Shown here piece after piece: positions 36,205-46,897 of a stretch of 64,000 bases of DNA (the stretch's first letter is position 1; each line of letters begins with the position of its first letter). Both the position numbers and the translations under genes were made by a program. Origin of the DNA: Adiantum capillus-veneris (Eukaryota; Streptophyta; Polypodiopsida; Polypodiales; Pteridaceae); contig CM043955.1 in NCBI GenBank assembly GCA_014529385.2, positions 137,475,608 through 137,539,607 on the forward strand, written 5' to 3'. The notes beneath the pieces were generated by a model. That model searched no databases and had not been told where the DNA came from. It saw only the letters and a list, made by a program, of their open reading frames with translations.

Positions 36205-37077
36205 CTAGAAGGTGGGAAACCTTGCCAGTGTAGACTCCACTACACCAACAGTCACTGTGTTGTCCTGCCCTGGGTCACTATTGCCGCTTTCCTCCTGTTG
36301 CTTGCTTTTATCTTTGTCCTTTGTAGAATCTCTGTCTTTGCTTTTGGATCTCAATCCTTGGCCAAATGACCACGCTTGCCACAATTGTAACAATGGTTCT
36401 TGGTCCTCTTTTTGGAATCCAAAGCAGCAAGTGCTTCCCCACCTATCTCAGAAATCTGAATTTTACCTTGAGTTATCAACATGTTCCTCCTCAATGAGAA
36501 AAGATCTGAGATCATCAAATTCTAGCTTTTCCTTCGTGACTTGTAGCCGAAGTGTCCTAGACACAGTTTCATACTCCTTAAGCAACTTCGTGAGAACCAA
36601 AGCAGCTAATTGAGGACTCCTTAGTGCACTTTTCATAGTTGATAGTTGATCATGAATAACTTTAGACTTCATAAGAAATGATTGCATGGAACTTCCTCAT
36701 GGAAAGTGGATGGCAAATAATTGTCCAAGAAGGGTTTACATCGTAGATTCCCGATCAAACATTCCTACGAGCCTGAACCACATATCATTGGCAGTCTTCA
36801 AAGTCTAAATGGCTAGAGAAAGGTCCTTTGTAAGAAATTTTGCAATGGCCGACATTCGCTTCACATTAGTAGCATCCCAATCGACACACGATTTGAGATA
36901 TTCGTCATCTTGAAGGTGGATATACCTGTTGTTGGGATCCCTCGTGGGACAGGGCTCCGAGCCCTCGACAATATCCCATAAGCCTTTCCGTGAGAACTAG
37001 AGTCGCATGATCAAATTCCAATGAGCTTAGTTATTGTTGTTCAATTTGTCGTTGGCGCTCGAGCAAGGGGGGGCCAT
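36205..37077 (-). pseudogene. Ty1/copia Gag
   Basis: From an ATG at 37077 the frame reads MAPPCSSANDKLNNNN and then, past stops, GLWDIVEGSEP, DDEYLKSCVDWDAT, FLTKDLSLAI. A clean 74-codon stretch follows (DQLSTMKSALRSPQLAALVL, then LEFDDLRSFLIEEEH), the classic copia UBN2 Gag. A zinc knuckle CYNCGKRGHLAKD comes next, with a TGA at the last Cys codon. The basic tail (RSKSKDRDSTKDKDKSK) is in another frame. No protease, integrase or RT follows, so the element is truncated at about 36200. Confidence 0.85.
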
Positions 37078-38039
37078 GTTGAAGTTTCAAGATCTGGAAA
37101 TCTCGGACGTCTTCTCGCACTCCAAGGATGGTCACACTGACCAAGCCGCAAAATTCTCCAAGATAATCCACTCCTCTGCACAGAGAGCTCCACACGAAGT
37201 GGGCTCCACACTTTGAAATTTCCCAAGACGCTCCGCAAAAAAGGTGCTTTTAGACCCCCCTCGTGAGCTTCAATCTCCCTGCTCTAAGTTTCTCCTCAAG
37301 ATCCTCAAGATTCTTTAAGACTTTGCTTCTCCCAAACTGCTTCGCAAGCTCCTTGCTTCGTAATTCTCTCCATCTCCGGTTGGCTCTCCTCTGTTGAGTG
37401 CCCCTTGGAAAAATTCCAAAGCTTCCCGATACAGGGCACCTGCCAGCATTGTAAAACGCTAGTAGAGCAAAGTCGGGAAAGAAGGAAGGGGGGGGGGGGG
37501 GGGAGGGGGGGGGGGGGACAAGACAACATTTTAACACGCTACTGGGGAAAGGCGTCGCCAACTAGGCATTTCAGAGCGCAACAAGGGAATGGACGGGAGG
37601 GGGGAGGGGGCAAGACATCGTTTTAACACGTTGCTGGGAAAAGGAGTCGCCGAATAGGCGTTTCAGAACGCAGCAAGGGAATGGGGACCGGGAGGGGGTT
37701 GCAGTGCCATCACCAAAGGGGGCTGCCGTGTAGCATTTCAAAACGCTAGCGGCAAGGTGCAGCAAGGACGGGCGGCGGCTTTGTGGAGGCAACAAAGCGT
37801 CCAGAGCTGTTCTCCATCGGCGATCAAAGTGCTGCATTTTAAAACGTTGGAACAAGGAAGAGACCACGGTGCCGCCCAAGATGCTCACGATGGGGAGGGA
37901 TGTAGAGGGAGAGTTTTAGAACGTTGGGAGCAGAGGGGGGATAGAGTGTTGTCGACAACAAGGGAGATAATCTTCTTCTTCTCTTCTTTGTGCAACTCCA
38001 CCTACTCCAAGAGTCTTCAAACACAGAGCTCCACCAATG
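37078..38039 (-). other. Copia leader with G-rich runs and repeated near-palindromes
   Basis: Almost 1 kb between the primer site and the Gag ATG. It holds two G tracts interrupted by single A residues (about 37489-37517) and a duplicated ~95-bp unit (37518-37610 and 37611-37697). Repeated words of the form acgtttt-aaaacg or gcgtttcagaacgc occur at about 37526, 37570, 37620, 37661, 37737 and 37836. No protein domain. Confidence 0.6.
37518..37697. repeat. Tandem pair of ~95-bp units in the copia leader
   Basis: caagacaacattttaacacg...ggcatttcagagcgcaacaa is followed by caagacatcgttttaacacg...ggcgtttcagaacgcagcaa. The two units are similar over their full length by eye. Confidence 0.75.
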
Positions 38040-38051
38040 GCTCTAATACCA
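38040..38051 (-). other. Copia primer binding site (tRNA-iMet type)
   Basis: On the minus strand TGGTATTAGAGC directly follows the LTR end TTTGACA. It differs from the usual TGGTATCAGAGC at one position. Confidence 0.85.
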
Positions 38052-38086
38052 TGTCAAAGTTGACGATGCGGAAGCGTAGAGATACA

Positions 38087-38135
<49 letters not shown>

Positions 38136-38310
38136 ACCTTGGCAATGAATAATTGAATGTGTATACAATGGAAGAAAGGGGTTGCTTATATAACAACCTC
38201 AATAAATTGCTCTACCCAAACTTTGACAAATAAGTAAAACAAATACCTAAAAGACAAAATAAATAATGGGTCACATTGGGCGGTTCACTTGAGATGCCAA
38301 AACTCTAACA
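38052..38310 (-). repeat. Copia 5' LTR, 259 bp
   Basis: TGTTAGAGTTTTGG...CAACTTTGACA on the minus strand. A TATA-like TTATATAAGC lies near 38185-38195, and a (CT)n tract (minus strand, about 38092-38132) lies between it and the LTR end. The right edge abuts LINE RT sequence, so the copia element appears to have inserted into the LINE. The other end is lost, so no target duplication can be checked. Confidence 0.85.
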
Positions 38311-38329
38311 AAAGGATGCCATGTCATGG

Positions 38330-39000
38330 TTGTTTTTCATATATGCCTTCCTTCTTTACCATTGGAGATGTATGCAGAGGGCTTAAGGAATTGGCCACTC
38401 GCAAGGTAGTTGAAATGGACAAGGAAGGAAACACATTGTTGGATACCTGATATGTTTAGCCTTGCACTTAGCATGGTATGCCTCTTGATTGGATCACAAA
38501 TTGGATCAAACCTTTACATAAAGGGGGAGATGCAAACAATGTAAACAATTATTGAACTATAATGGTTGGTTCTCTTATGGCACACTTGTTTGGATGTGTT
38601 GTGGAAACAAAGATAAGTAAATGGGCTAAAGAGAATGGAAAATTTACATGTGGACAAGTAGGTTTTCAAAAACATCATAGCGATCAACTTGTCACTCTTT
38701 GAGTTCTCACAAAGGAAAGTCGTTTAAAAGGTAAGGATTGTATTGTTGTTTGTGGACATCAAGAAGGCTTTTGACATGGTTCCTCAAGAGAAGCTTTGGA
38801 GACGTATGGAAGAACTCCAAGTGCCAAGGGAACACTCCACTCAAATGGATGAGTCCTCTGATAAGAATGCAAGCTTCCAAAGGAATGTTTGATGAAATGG
38901 AGCTTCAAACACAGCTCATTTATCAAGACATCAAAGGATCTCAAGACCGGCAAAAAAGTTACACGTCCAAAAAAATTTCTCAAGATCCTTGACAAATGAG
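38330..39000 (+). pseudogene. LINE reverse transcriptase fragment
   Basis: With several shifts it reads WIKPLHKGGDANNVNNY, TIMVGSLMAHLFG, ISKWAKENGKFTCGQVGFQK, SDQLVTL and VLTKESRLKGKDCIVV, followed by a decayed DFKKAFD-type block. These are the first RT motifs of plant LINEs. The catalytic F-A-D-D region is absent or unreadable. It belongs to the same type of element as the endonuclease scrap at 35838. Confidence 0.75.
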
Positions 39001-39039
39001 ATATGGTCTTTTCTCATAGTTGAATAAAAAAGAAGCTCT

Positions 39040-39440
39040 CTTTTTGTGCGAAAGTGCAAAACATTCAATGCTAGGTATTGTGGACCGTATCCGATCTTGA
39101 AGAGTAATAATCCAACTTAAAATTGCAACTTCCTAGTCTCATTAAAGAGCATAATGTTTTTCATGTTATTCTTCTTAAGAATTATATCCCTGCCCCTGCT
39201 CACATTTTACATGACTCTCATCTTCTCACCACTTTCGATGGTGCCTCTCAAGTCTATCCTGCGGAGATACTTCAAACTCATTTTAGACCACTTAGATATA
39301 CACCATCAATGGGCACTTGATAAAATGGTCTACTTATTCAATAGATGTCACTTGGGAATGAGAAGATATACTTATCATTAATTTCCCAGAGCAAGGTTGA
39401 GGACACCTTGATTTTGTAAGTGCACGAGGATGTAAGATTC
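39040..39440 (+). pseudogene. Gypsy integrase C-terminus with chromodomain-like tail
   Basis: FNARYCGPYPIL, then KEHNVFHVILLKNYIPAP, then YPAEILQTHFRPLRY. This is the C-terminal part of a Ty3/gypsy integrase leading into the first strand of a chromodomain. It has shifts and stops and starts right after the LINE fragment. The rest of that element is not adjacent. Confidence 0.7.
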
Positions 39441-41079
39441 CTGGTCTTACAGACTCTAGTATTTTAAAGGCTTTAAATATATATTATTTTATTATTATTA
39501 TTACTCATTCTCATAAGTAGTCAGACTTTGTAAAATTATCAAAATGCAGTGCACTCCAAAGATAATAAGCATTGCAAAATTTATAACAATTGTTTTGAAC
39601 GACAAAATTATATGGCTGTGTGTCAGAGTTGAGATGCAATGAAATCTTGAGTGAGAACAGGAGAGATGAGCAGAATACCAGTAATTAACTATTGAGTATG
39701 CATATCTCCCAAATTAAGAACGAGTATCGGGTAAGAAGGCAAAATTAAATAAGACACCACTTCTAGAGAAAGCTTACCCGCTCCCTCACTTGGAAAATCA
39801 AGAGAATAGGTTAAACTTCAAACACATCCTCTAAGGCTAAAACCCTTGAGATGCCAACTTCAATTTGATTTTCCATTTAGAATGAATTGGGGGGGCCTGC
39901 TTACATGCATAATCAAAACATTAATGGTGGAGACACGATTAATAACGTCAAGACAGTTCTTGTTGCAATGCAATACGGAAAAAGGGGGGGGGGGGGGGGG
40001 GGGGAGGGCTGTTTGCCCAGTCTACATTACTTATCTGGAATATATCAATGGTGATACAATATCGGTCTATGCAATCATCAAGATCTCTGTATTAGTTCAC
40101 CACCTAGGCCTTTAAGAATCATGTTACAGCAAACGTTACTTAACAATGAGAGGCACCAAAACAAAAACAACTGCAAGCCTTTAGTAGCCCCAATATTCCG
40201 TTTGCCGCCACTTATTCCTGGGTGGAGCACTTCTGTTTCATCCGTTATAGATGTCACACTTCTTGCGGACACAAGCATCCTATAGAACCAGAGTCTCATT
40301 TGAACCGATGATAGCATCAACATACTAATTCAAAAGAATTTGGAAGTACGAAGAGGCGGCCCGTCTTATTATCAATCAACACCTGAAGTGCCCTCGTTCT
40401 GGTTGCTGAATCACTTGTATAAACACATCCAACTGAGGATTTGAATACATTAATACATAGAATTCAAGCCTCTCACCTAAGTCATCCGTTTTTATAAAAA
40501 TGAAGGGATTAAGTGAGCCTTAGCAGTTCCCTAAATGCCATTTGAGAGGAGTTAAAAGTATCAATTATTAAATGACAGTTACGTTGAATTAAGTGCCTAT
40601 TTTTGTTCTATCAAACATCCAACCTTCATCATCCCCTCTGTGCTCTGTAAAAGCAACAGTGCTAGTTCTAACAAGGTGCCGTCATGCATTGCCCCAATGA
40701 AGCTTTCCAAAGGACCTTACAGCCTTTCCCGAAGATTCCAACCATTGTGTACTGCAAGAATTAAAAATCAATTGCCTTTCTAGCATTCTTTCATATAATT
40801 AGCCATAAAATTGGCTGGTGCTAACAACACTTAGCTAAGATTTGAAAGCGTGAAGGTAAAAACAAGCCCACAAGCCTAGAGACTAGAAACCAAGAGTATA
40901 ACAGAGCGAGAGCTTGATACCAATGGCTTGGTATTTACAGACATAATCTGCTAGCATAAATTCACCTCTCTGCTGCAATCCACAAGATAAGTTGACAAGG
41001 CTGAATACTCTCACATTGCGAGAAATCAGTAAAGAATGCACTAATTTGTCTGTGCACGCCGTACTGGATAATTTGGACC
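39441..41079. other. Region 3' of the HP30 gene, no other gene seen
   Basis: Contains a G run with a single A near 39986-40008, but no convincing exon on either strand. Part of it (about 40900-41079) should be the 3' untranslated region of the minus-strand HP30 gene. I could not fix a polyadenylation site. Open frames such as 40323-40078 show no recognised domain. Confidence 0.4.
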
Positions 41080-41935
41080 TCATCCCATGCGCAATTGTGG
41101 GTTCCTGCAAAAAGAAAGAATACCCAAATTATATAACACAAATAACGCGGCATACCAGCCATCAAATTTTCGAAGTAAAGTCAATATCACCTTTTCACAT
41201 AATCCAAGATGAGAAGCCTAGGCCCCGGTGGGATCTTTGCATCTTGCAATGCACTGCAGCAGCAAGTAAAAATTTATCTTTTCTTATCAGAGCAATTGAG
41301 CTTTCAGGTAAACAGGCTGAACCAAAAGTACAACCTACCTATCATTCAATAAAGGCAAAGTGCTATCTGTGAGTAGGCCTTTCTTGAAGTTCTTTTCATA
41401 GCGGTCCAAGCCAAGATTGTGTAGCATCATCTTTCCATTGATGTAGAAAATATCATTTGGAGGAGGTTGAGCAGCTTTACCCAGCTACAAACCCACCGAA
41501 GGAAGGTGAATCAGAACAAACATGCACAATATGCATGGAAGAGGGAATGAAGAAGTCCTTATTGATAATGTTGTAATCATGCTTTTTACTGAGGATTCTG
41601 TAGCACACCTTGTGCATGCCCCCTTGTATAAGAGCAAACAATGCTCCGGTCATAACAGCATTGGAGAATCTATCCGGACCTCCCACACCACTGACTAAAG
41701 AGAACAATGCACCCGATCCAAAACCAGATACTACACTGTAAAATGTAACACAAACATGTAAATCCTTTTCAGCTGTCCAGGACAGAACACAAAACTTTAC
41801 CAAACAAATACCCAACCTTGTCTGCAAATCTTCAACGCCTCCTCTTGCTCGCCGCATTGCACAAGCCAATCCTGAATTTACTCCAGTCATTATTGCAAAA
41901 TTACGAGCTTGAACTAGAGGACCGCCTGCTAAAGC
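41080..41935 (-). CDS. HP30: HP30-type plastid protein import component (Tim17/22/23 + SAM), last five coding exons
   Basis: Five exons join in frame with GT-AG introns: 41935-41817, 41735-41609, 41484-41339, 41253-41191 and 41104-41080 (TGA), together 159 codons. The first two give ALAGGPLVQARNFAIMTGVN and SVVSGFGSGALFSLVSGVGG, the Tim17/22/23 domain (PRAT family). The next two give KMMLHNLGLDRYEKNFKKGL and KIPPGPRLLILDYVK, a C-terminal SAM domain. This pairing marks HP30-1/HP30-2 of land plants, reported in the chloroplast inner envelope for import of proteins lacking a cleavable transit peptide. The protein is normally about 260 aa, so about 100 N-terminal residues must come from exons upstream, which I cannot find. 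The ATG triplets just upstream of 41935 lie in intron sequence (the pyrimidine tract before the acceptor). No stop or shift is seen in the exons. Confidence 0.88.
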
Positions 41936-42987
41936 CTGCATGAGAGAGAGAGAGACCATCGTCATACGAACTACTAAACCCTAAGAGAAAAATGCTAGAT
42001 TTGAACACAACTGGTCAGATACAGCCAGACTAATTTGTCATCTTTTAACGAGGCAAAGCTAAAGCAAGAAATTAACTAGGAAAAAACAGACAGCTGCAAC
42101 GTTATATACCTTAGATAATGTGAGGAAAAGCGGAAAATGACCTATGAGGAGATGCTGGTCCTAGAGTTGCCACAATACGACATAACCATCAAACCATATA
42201 ACTGCAATTTTGCATAATTTGCAGCAAACAAGGCAAACAAGATGACAAGCTCATGGCCCAATGTCGGATACAGCGGAATTGAGAGAGTAGACGAGCTCAG
42301 CCTATGAGACCAGAAAATTACATTGTCGTCATACAATCCACATGTCCACTAAAGAAATACACTAGATTAAGGTAACAATTGCTAAAATATGAACAAATAA
42401 TTGAACCAGTAGAGCCAGCTGGTTGCCTATCTGCCAAAGCCTGATGAGCTGCCCTTATAAGTACCATCACATGCAGTCTCAAGGGCTGATGCATCATGGC
42501 ATCAATCTCCTCTAAAGAACCTCGTAGGAGCTACTCTATGCCTCTCAGTAATGGCCTAGATGTGGCTATGGTGAATATGTCGGTGAGGTGATCTCCCAGA
42601 AGCATGAGAGCGTCAAGATCTACTAATCTATGTAGCTCTATCTAGGAGAGTCCCATGAGCTGAAAACTAACGTGTCATGGGGTCCTGCTGAGAGCTGCTG
42701 CTCTGGAAGAGATCTGTCAGCTACCTCTGAATGGTCCTTTGCTAGAGTGTGTAGAACTCCATAATGAAGCATGTCTGTGCCTGCGTAGCTCCAGCAAGAA
42801 TATCCCAAGGCATCCTTCATCAGTGTAAATCATCATCCTGGACAAAGGCCCAAATCCCACTCTGAAGAGAGAATGAAATCGTTCCCATATCTCATAATGT
42901 GACAATTGTTGACTACGCAAACTTTACTTTAGGAGCTTGAGCAGCTTATAGGGCGCCTAGTGGAGAGGAGCTTGAGGAGCTTGCCGA
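41936..42987. other. Probable HP30 intron sequence with element-like scraps
   Basis: A pyrimidine-rich acceptor (minus strand) adjoins the first visible HP30 exon. A 30-nt segment at 42112-42143 bounded by AG and GT could be a micro-exon in frame, but it does not resemble the family. Minus-strand frames at 42142-42336 and 42638-42920 look protein-like without a recognised domain. The conserved N-terminal HP30 block is not here. Confidence 0.4.
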
Positions 42988-43155
42988 CCAAAAATAGTAG
43001 GTGGTTGAGATGGCGATCCAAAAATACCAAGTGGTGGACTCAACTACCCAAAAATAGAAGGTGGTTGAAATGGCAATCCAAAAATAGCAAGTGGTTGACT
43101 AAGCGACCCAAAAATAGCAAGTGGTTGATTTGGCGATTCAAAAATAGCAGGTGCC
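42988..43155. repeat. 30-bp minisatellite, 5.6 copies, abutting an LTR
   Basis: Units start ccaaaaatag at 42988, 43018, 43048, 43078 and 43108, with a partial unit from 43138 that ends where the L LTR begins. Consensus: ccaaaaatag, then caagtggttg, then a variable 10-mer. The plus-strand frame through it gives a Trp/Lys-rich 10-residue repeat, which I regard as an artefact. Confidence 0.88.
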
Positions 43156-43319
43156 TGATATCACGTGCACATCTAACCCTATGTGCATGTGGACAAGCTA
43201 TCTCAGGTCTAGGGTTCAGGTCAGCTTAGGTAGTGTTTTGGCACCTTTGTGAGCCTGTGCGCAGGCCATGCATGTCCAGGCACTTAGATTAGTTGCATAT
43301 CCTCTGATTGCACACAGCA
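43156..43319 (+). repeat. L-family LTR, plus orientation, 5' portion
   Basis: Starts TGATATCACGTG and follows the L LTR text (acatctaaccctatg, gcatgtccaggcactt, gcatatcctctgattgcaca) up to CAGCA, where an inverted L element is inserted. The LTR resumes at 47663. Confidence 0.85.
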
Positions 43320-44563
43320 TGTAAGGTGCAGTGGATGTGAATGTTGAACTTTGCTCAAGATGAGTGCTTGAATTGTGCTCAAGGTTCCTTTTTACTTACG
43401 GAAGGGAGAGCCTTCCGTTCCTTTAGTGAGAGAGTGCAATGGACACAAACAAAGTGGTGAACACTGTGAATGAAGGTGTTGAGACTGAGAGATAGAGAGA
43501 GAAGAATACGACACCAGTATGGTGTCAAATCCTCCTTCGAAGGCCCCACTCTCTATGGCGAGAGCGGTCTACTATTGATTGCACACATCTCTACAATGCT
43601 TGGGACTTGCCGACGATGTCAACGACGATGAGGACGACGACGAGACGGGCTGAAATCTGAAAATGCTAATGGTTGAAATCTGCAAATCTTTATTTGCTGA
43701 ATTCTGACTCTATGTCGGTGACGACGATGGGACGACGACGCGCTGAAAACGCAGATGCTGAAATCTGCGTTTTCCGGGCTGAATCTGCAAACTACGCTAG
43801 ATCTGACCGTGCGGCGAGGATCTACTGCGAGAAGGTGAGATCTGCGAGGTTTGGGGGTTCTACAGCGGAAACTGACTGCTGAAAACGCTGAGTCTAGGGC
43901 TGATTCCGTCGCGAAGATCTGCAAAAACGCTGAGGTGGACCTGCAAACCAAAAACGCTAGGGGCTGAAATCTGTCTTTGCTGAGGAAACTGCTGACGCTA
44001 GAGCTGATCTGCTGTCACTGGGGAATCTGCTATCGCTAGGGTTGATCTGCTATGTCTTGTGGTCGCCGAGGCTAATCTGCCATGCAAAGACGCCAAGGGC
44101 TGATCTGTGGTTGCAAAACGCTAGGTCCTTGCTGCTATGTTGCAAAAACGCTAGGCCTGCTTGGGTCCTACTGAGAAGGTGCTTGTTGAACCGAAGTTCC
44201 TGCTGCCTCTTCTGCCAGAAAGTACTAGCGCTAGGTCTTCTTATATACAAGCTTAGCAAAATTGCCCTACCCAGTTCCCAACAAAAGTCACTTAAAAATA
44301 ATAAGTGAAAAATGTCAAAAATAGGAAAAATAGGTCTATGCATTGTAGAAATGCTCCAGATGGGTTCTGATGGAAATCTGAAGATCATGCTATGTGCAAC
44401 CAGAGGATATGCATCTACTGTAAGTGTTTGGACATGCACGGTCTGCAAACAGACTCACAAAAGTGCCAGATCACTTCCTATTCTAGATTGACTTGATCGA
44501 ACTGAACCCTGGTCATGTTGTAGCTTGTCCACGTACACATAGGGTTAGATGTGTCATGTGACA
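43320..44563 (-). repeat. L LTR, full length (3' LTR of the inserted element)
   Basis: 1244 bp, starting TGTCACATGACACATC and ending CACCTTACA on the minus strand. A TATA-like TGTATATAAG lies near 44245-44255. Downstream of it the LTR is packed with variants of ctagcgttttgca and ctgaaaacgctga (plus strand aacgctagg, about a dozen between 43680 and 44230), then a GA-rich stretch near 43490. Confidence 0.9.
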
Positions 44564-44580
44564 TCCCCTCCTTTTCAAAG
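44564..44580 (-). other. L element polypurine tract
   Basis: Read on the minus strand, CTTTGAAAAGGAGGGGA lies immediately before the LTR start TGTCAC. This identifies the neighbouring LTR as the 3' one. Confidence 0.85.
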
Positions 44581-45009
44581 TGAGGTATTGGTACCGAACT
44601 ATAAGGCGTCGAAGGAGATCGCCAACAGCGTTTGGAATCCTGGAAAGGACTCTTCGCCGGCCCACTCTGATGCGTGGGTCATGCGATACTTGAACTTCAT
44701 AAAGGTCTGCAACGCTTTCTTCTTTGGACCGCACCGAAAGCGACACAAAGTCTTTTGAGGCTACTTCAATGCTTCAACTTCGTCTGTAGTCATGCATCTA
44801 CCTTCTTCAAGAATCTCCGAGGATGAAAATTCATGAAACCACTTCCAACACAAAAACATGAACATACCCATTCCATGTAAAGTGAGTGGAAAAATTCTAG
44901 TCTTCTTTAAAGACTGTGCATGCAATGTAGATGAACATATAGACCGAGTGTCAAACCGTTCATCAAACACACGCAAACAATGGTATTGCTAAATGGGCTT
45001 TATCTGCTA

Positions 45010-45138
45010 GAAAAATAATTCTAAATGAATAATTGGATTTATAAGTGAGAGGGTTTTCTCGCTTGGAACAACAGGAAAAATAATTCTAAATGAATTATTG
45101 GAATTTTAAGTGAGAGGGTTTTTCTCACTGGAGACATC
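45010..45138. repeat. Tandem pair of ~65-bp units
   Basis: gaaaaataattctaaatgaa...gtgagagggttttctc occurs twice in succession, at about 45010 and 45074, with a few differences. Confidence 0.75.
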
Positions 45139-45225
45139 CGAGTACAGAATATTCCTAGTGCATCATTCAAAGTAATGACGGGAGCACTGAGAACGGGAAT
45201 ATTTGTAAGGCCACCAAGAACGGGT

Positions 45226-45420
45226 ACTTCTGATGCGTCACATAGGATGGGTGACAGGGAGCATCGGAAAGAAGTATCCGACCATCCGGGAACGGACATC
45301 TCTGATGCGTCATAGAATGGGTGACATACAACATCATGAAGAAGATTGTACCGTAAGTTCCGTAGGAAAGGACTAGGTGATGGGTATTCCTGATGCGTCA
45401 CAAGGTGGGTGACGAGTGCA
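45226..45420. repeat. Three spaced copies of a tgatgcgtca motif with flanking similarity
   Basis: tgatgcgtca starts at 45231, 45303 and 45391, each time followed by a variable string and then gggtgac. In the first and third the unit runs on to gcatcggaaag. Spacing is 72 and 88 bp. Confidence 0.7.
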
Positions 45421-46897
45421 TCGGAAAGGGAATATCCAAAGTCAGGAGGAAATTCCGAACTGTGTTAGAATTGTGCACAAGGAAAAGCAAGCACTTGAAT
45501 GAAGATGGGTTCAGAGGAAACTTTGAGGAAAATACAGATGCTTTCTAAGGAAGCGGAATTGCTTTTCGAGAAAGCAAATGCTTTCCCGCGAAGAAGTCTG
45601 TGTCTGCATTGCAACTGCGCATGTGATTGCATCCAGTGACGTCTGGGAAGTGTTGTGAAAGCATTGTTTTAACTTATAAGGTTTTATTGAGTTTTTTGGC
45701 AGATTCAGACTATTTTAAAATACGCCGGTCACCCACTTAATAAGTGGGCAGCTATCTGATAAATAGGGCAACTGATCAGCCAGCGTTTTCTCTCTTTTTC
45801 CGGCAGAACAGCCAAAAAAAAAAAAGGAGAAAAAAAATTTATTAAAAAAAAAAAATGGCCGCGATCTCTACGCGACAGCTATTGTGCCCGTGGCTAGGAG
45901 CTATAAAAGCATCACATGCCCTCACTCAGAGGGGAGGATCAGTTTTTGCAAGAAGGAGAAGGTGCTGCAGAGTTCACTCGCAAAGAAGACGTTTGCCGGT
46001 GGTGCCCATGACTGCCCCCAGTGTACTACATGTCGCCAAGACCCAGTGCGCGAGTTCCCTCGCGAAGAAGTGCTTACGGAGCGTGTTTCCATTGCGACAA
46101 GTTGCTGTTTTTCTCTGTTTTCAGCCCATAAACATCGTAGACGGGGCTGATTTACGAGAAGGAACTCTCGAACACACCTCTTTTGTGTGTAGGATTGGAA
46201 GAGAGGATTTTCTATGTAGAGATCTCTTCCGGGAAATTGCTTTTTCGAGAACCGAGTTGCGTTACGAGCGTGAGACTTTGAAGGTACGATTTTCATGTTA
46301 TGATCTCTAGGTATTTGATTGCAGGTGTACTTCCTCTTCGTGAGGAAGTAGGAGCAGAGGAAGGCATGAGCCTCTGCAGAAGAAAAGCGCTATGAGGAAC
46401 CAGAGCCAGATCAGCCCAAGGGTTTCGTACCCAAGTTTGGGAAGCAGATCCACGGATCGAAGAGAGGTAGACTCTCGAGATGTGATCCGGAAGTTGAAAT
46501 TCCCAAGGGAAGGACTTCGTGTCCACAAAAGCGGAGTTAATCTGCAGGAAGAGGACTCCGGAAACAGAGTTAGAAAAGAGTTGCAGGGATGTCATGCCCT
46601 GAGTCTAGAAGGTGAGATCCAGAGGCAAGAACCTTGATTCTCGAGGATTTGGAATAAGGAACGGAAGTTCCTTGGAATAGGGTTTTGCCCTAGGAATAGG
46701 AAGCCGAGGCTTCCAGGAACCATCAAGTCTTATTCTAGAACGAACGTGGTAATACGTTCGGTTCAAGTGCTTGTATAGACTTTTCCTCGGTAATAAAGAT
46801 ACTATTACGGGGGGGAACCAGCCCATCTTCTGGTCCCCAGTACTGTGTCGATCTTCTCACTCTCTATCTCTCTCTCTCTATCTATTTCTCTCTATGT

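Larger units (their letters stand above)
44581..46897 (-). other. Internal region of the inserted L element (rearranged)
   Basis: Minus-strand frames 44976-44690 contain TRIFPLTLHGMGMF and WKWFHEFSSSEI, which resemble the capsid part of a gypsy Gag. The rest shows two sets of short tandem repeats, an A-rich run (about 45814-45854), a TATA-like ctataaaagc near 45900 and a CT-rich run (46858-46895). Frames at 45855-46310 and 46293-46595 have no recognised domain. Part of it may be an LTR of yet another family, but I cannot define termini. Confidence 0.4.

Noticed and set aside
41936-41965. ATG triplets directly upstream of the first visible HP30 exon, taken as the start codon
   Set aside because: They fall in the pyrimidine-rich intron end before the AG acceptor; family homology requires more N-terminal sequence.
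42112-42143. Possible HP30 micro-exon bounded by AG and GT
   Set aside because: Its translation does not resemble the conserved N-terminal part, and short AG-GT intervals occur often by chance.
42960-43229. Trp/Lys-rich repeat protein of 89 codons
   Set aside because: It is the translation of the 30-bp minisatellite and then of LTR sequence; no homology or start context supports it.
45855-46310. 151-codon plus-strand frame downstream of an A-rich run and near a TATA-like string
   Set aside because: No recognisable domain, composition like noncoding sequence, and overlapping frames of similar length on both strands.
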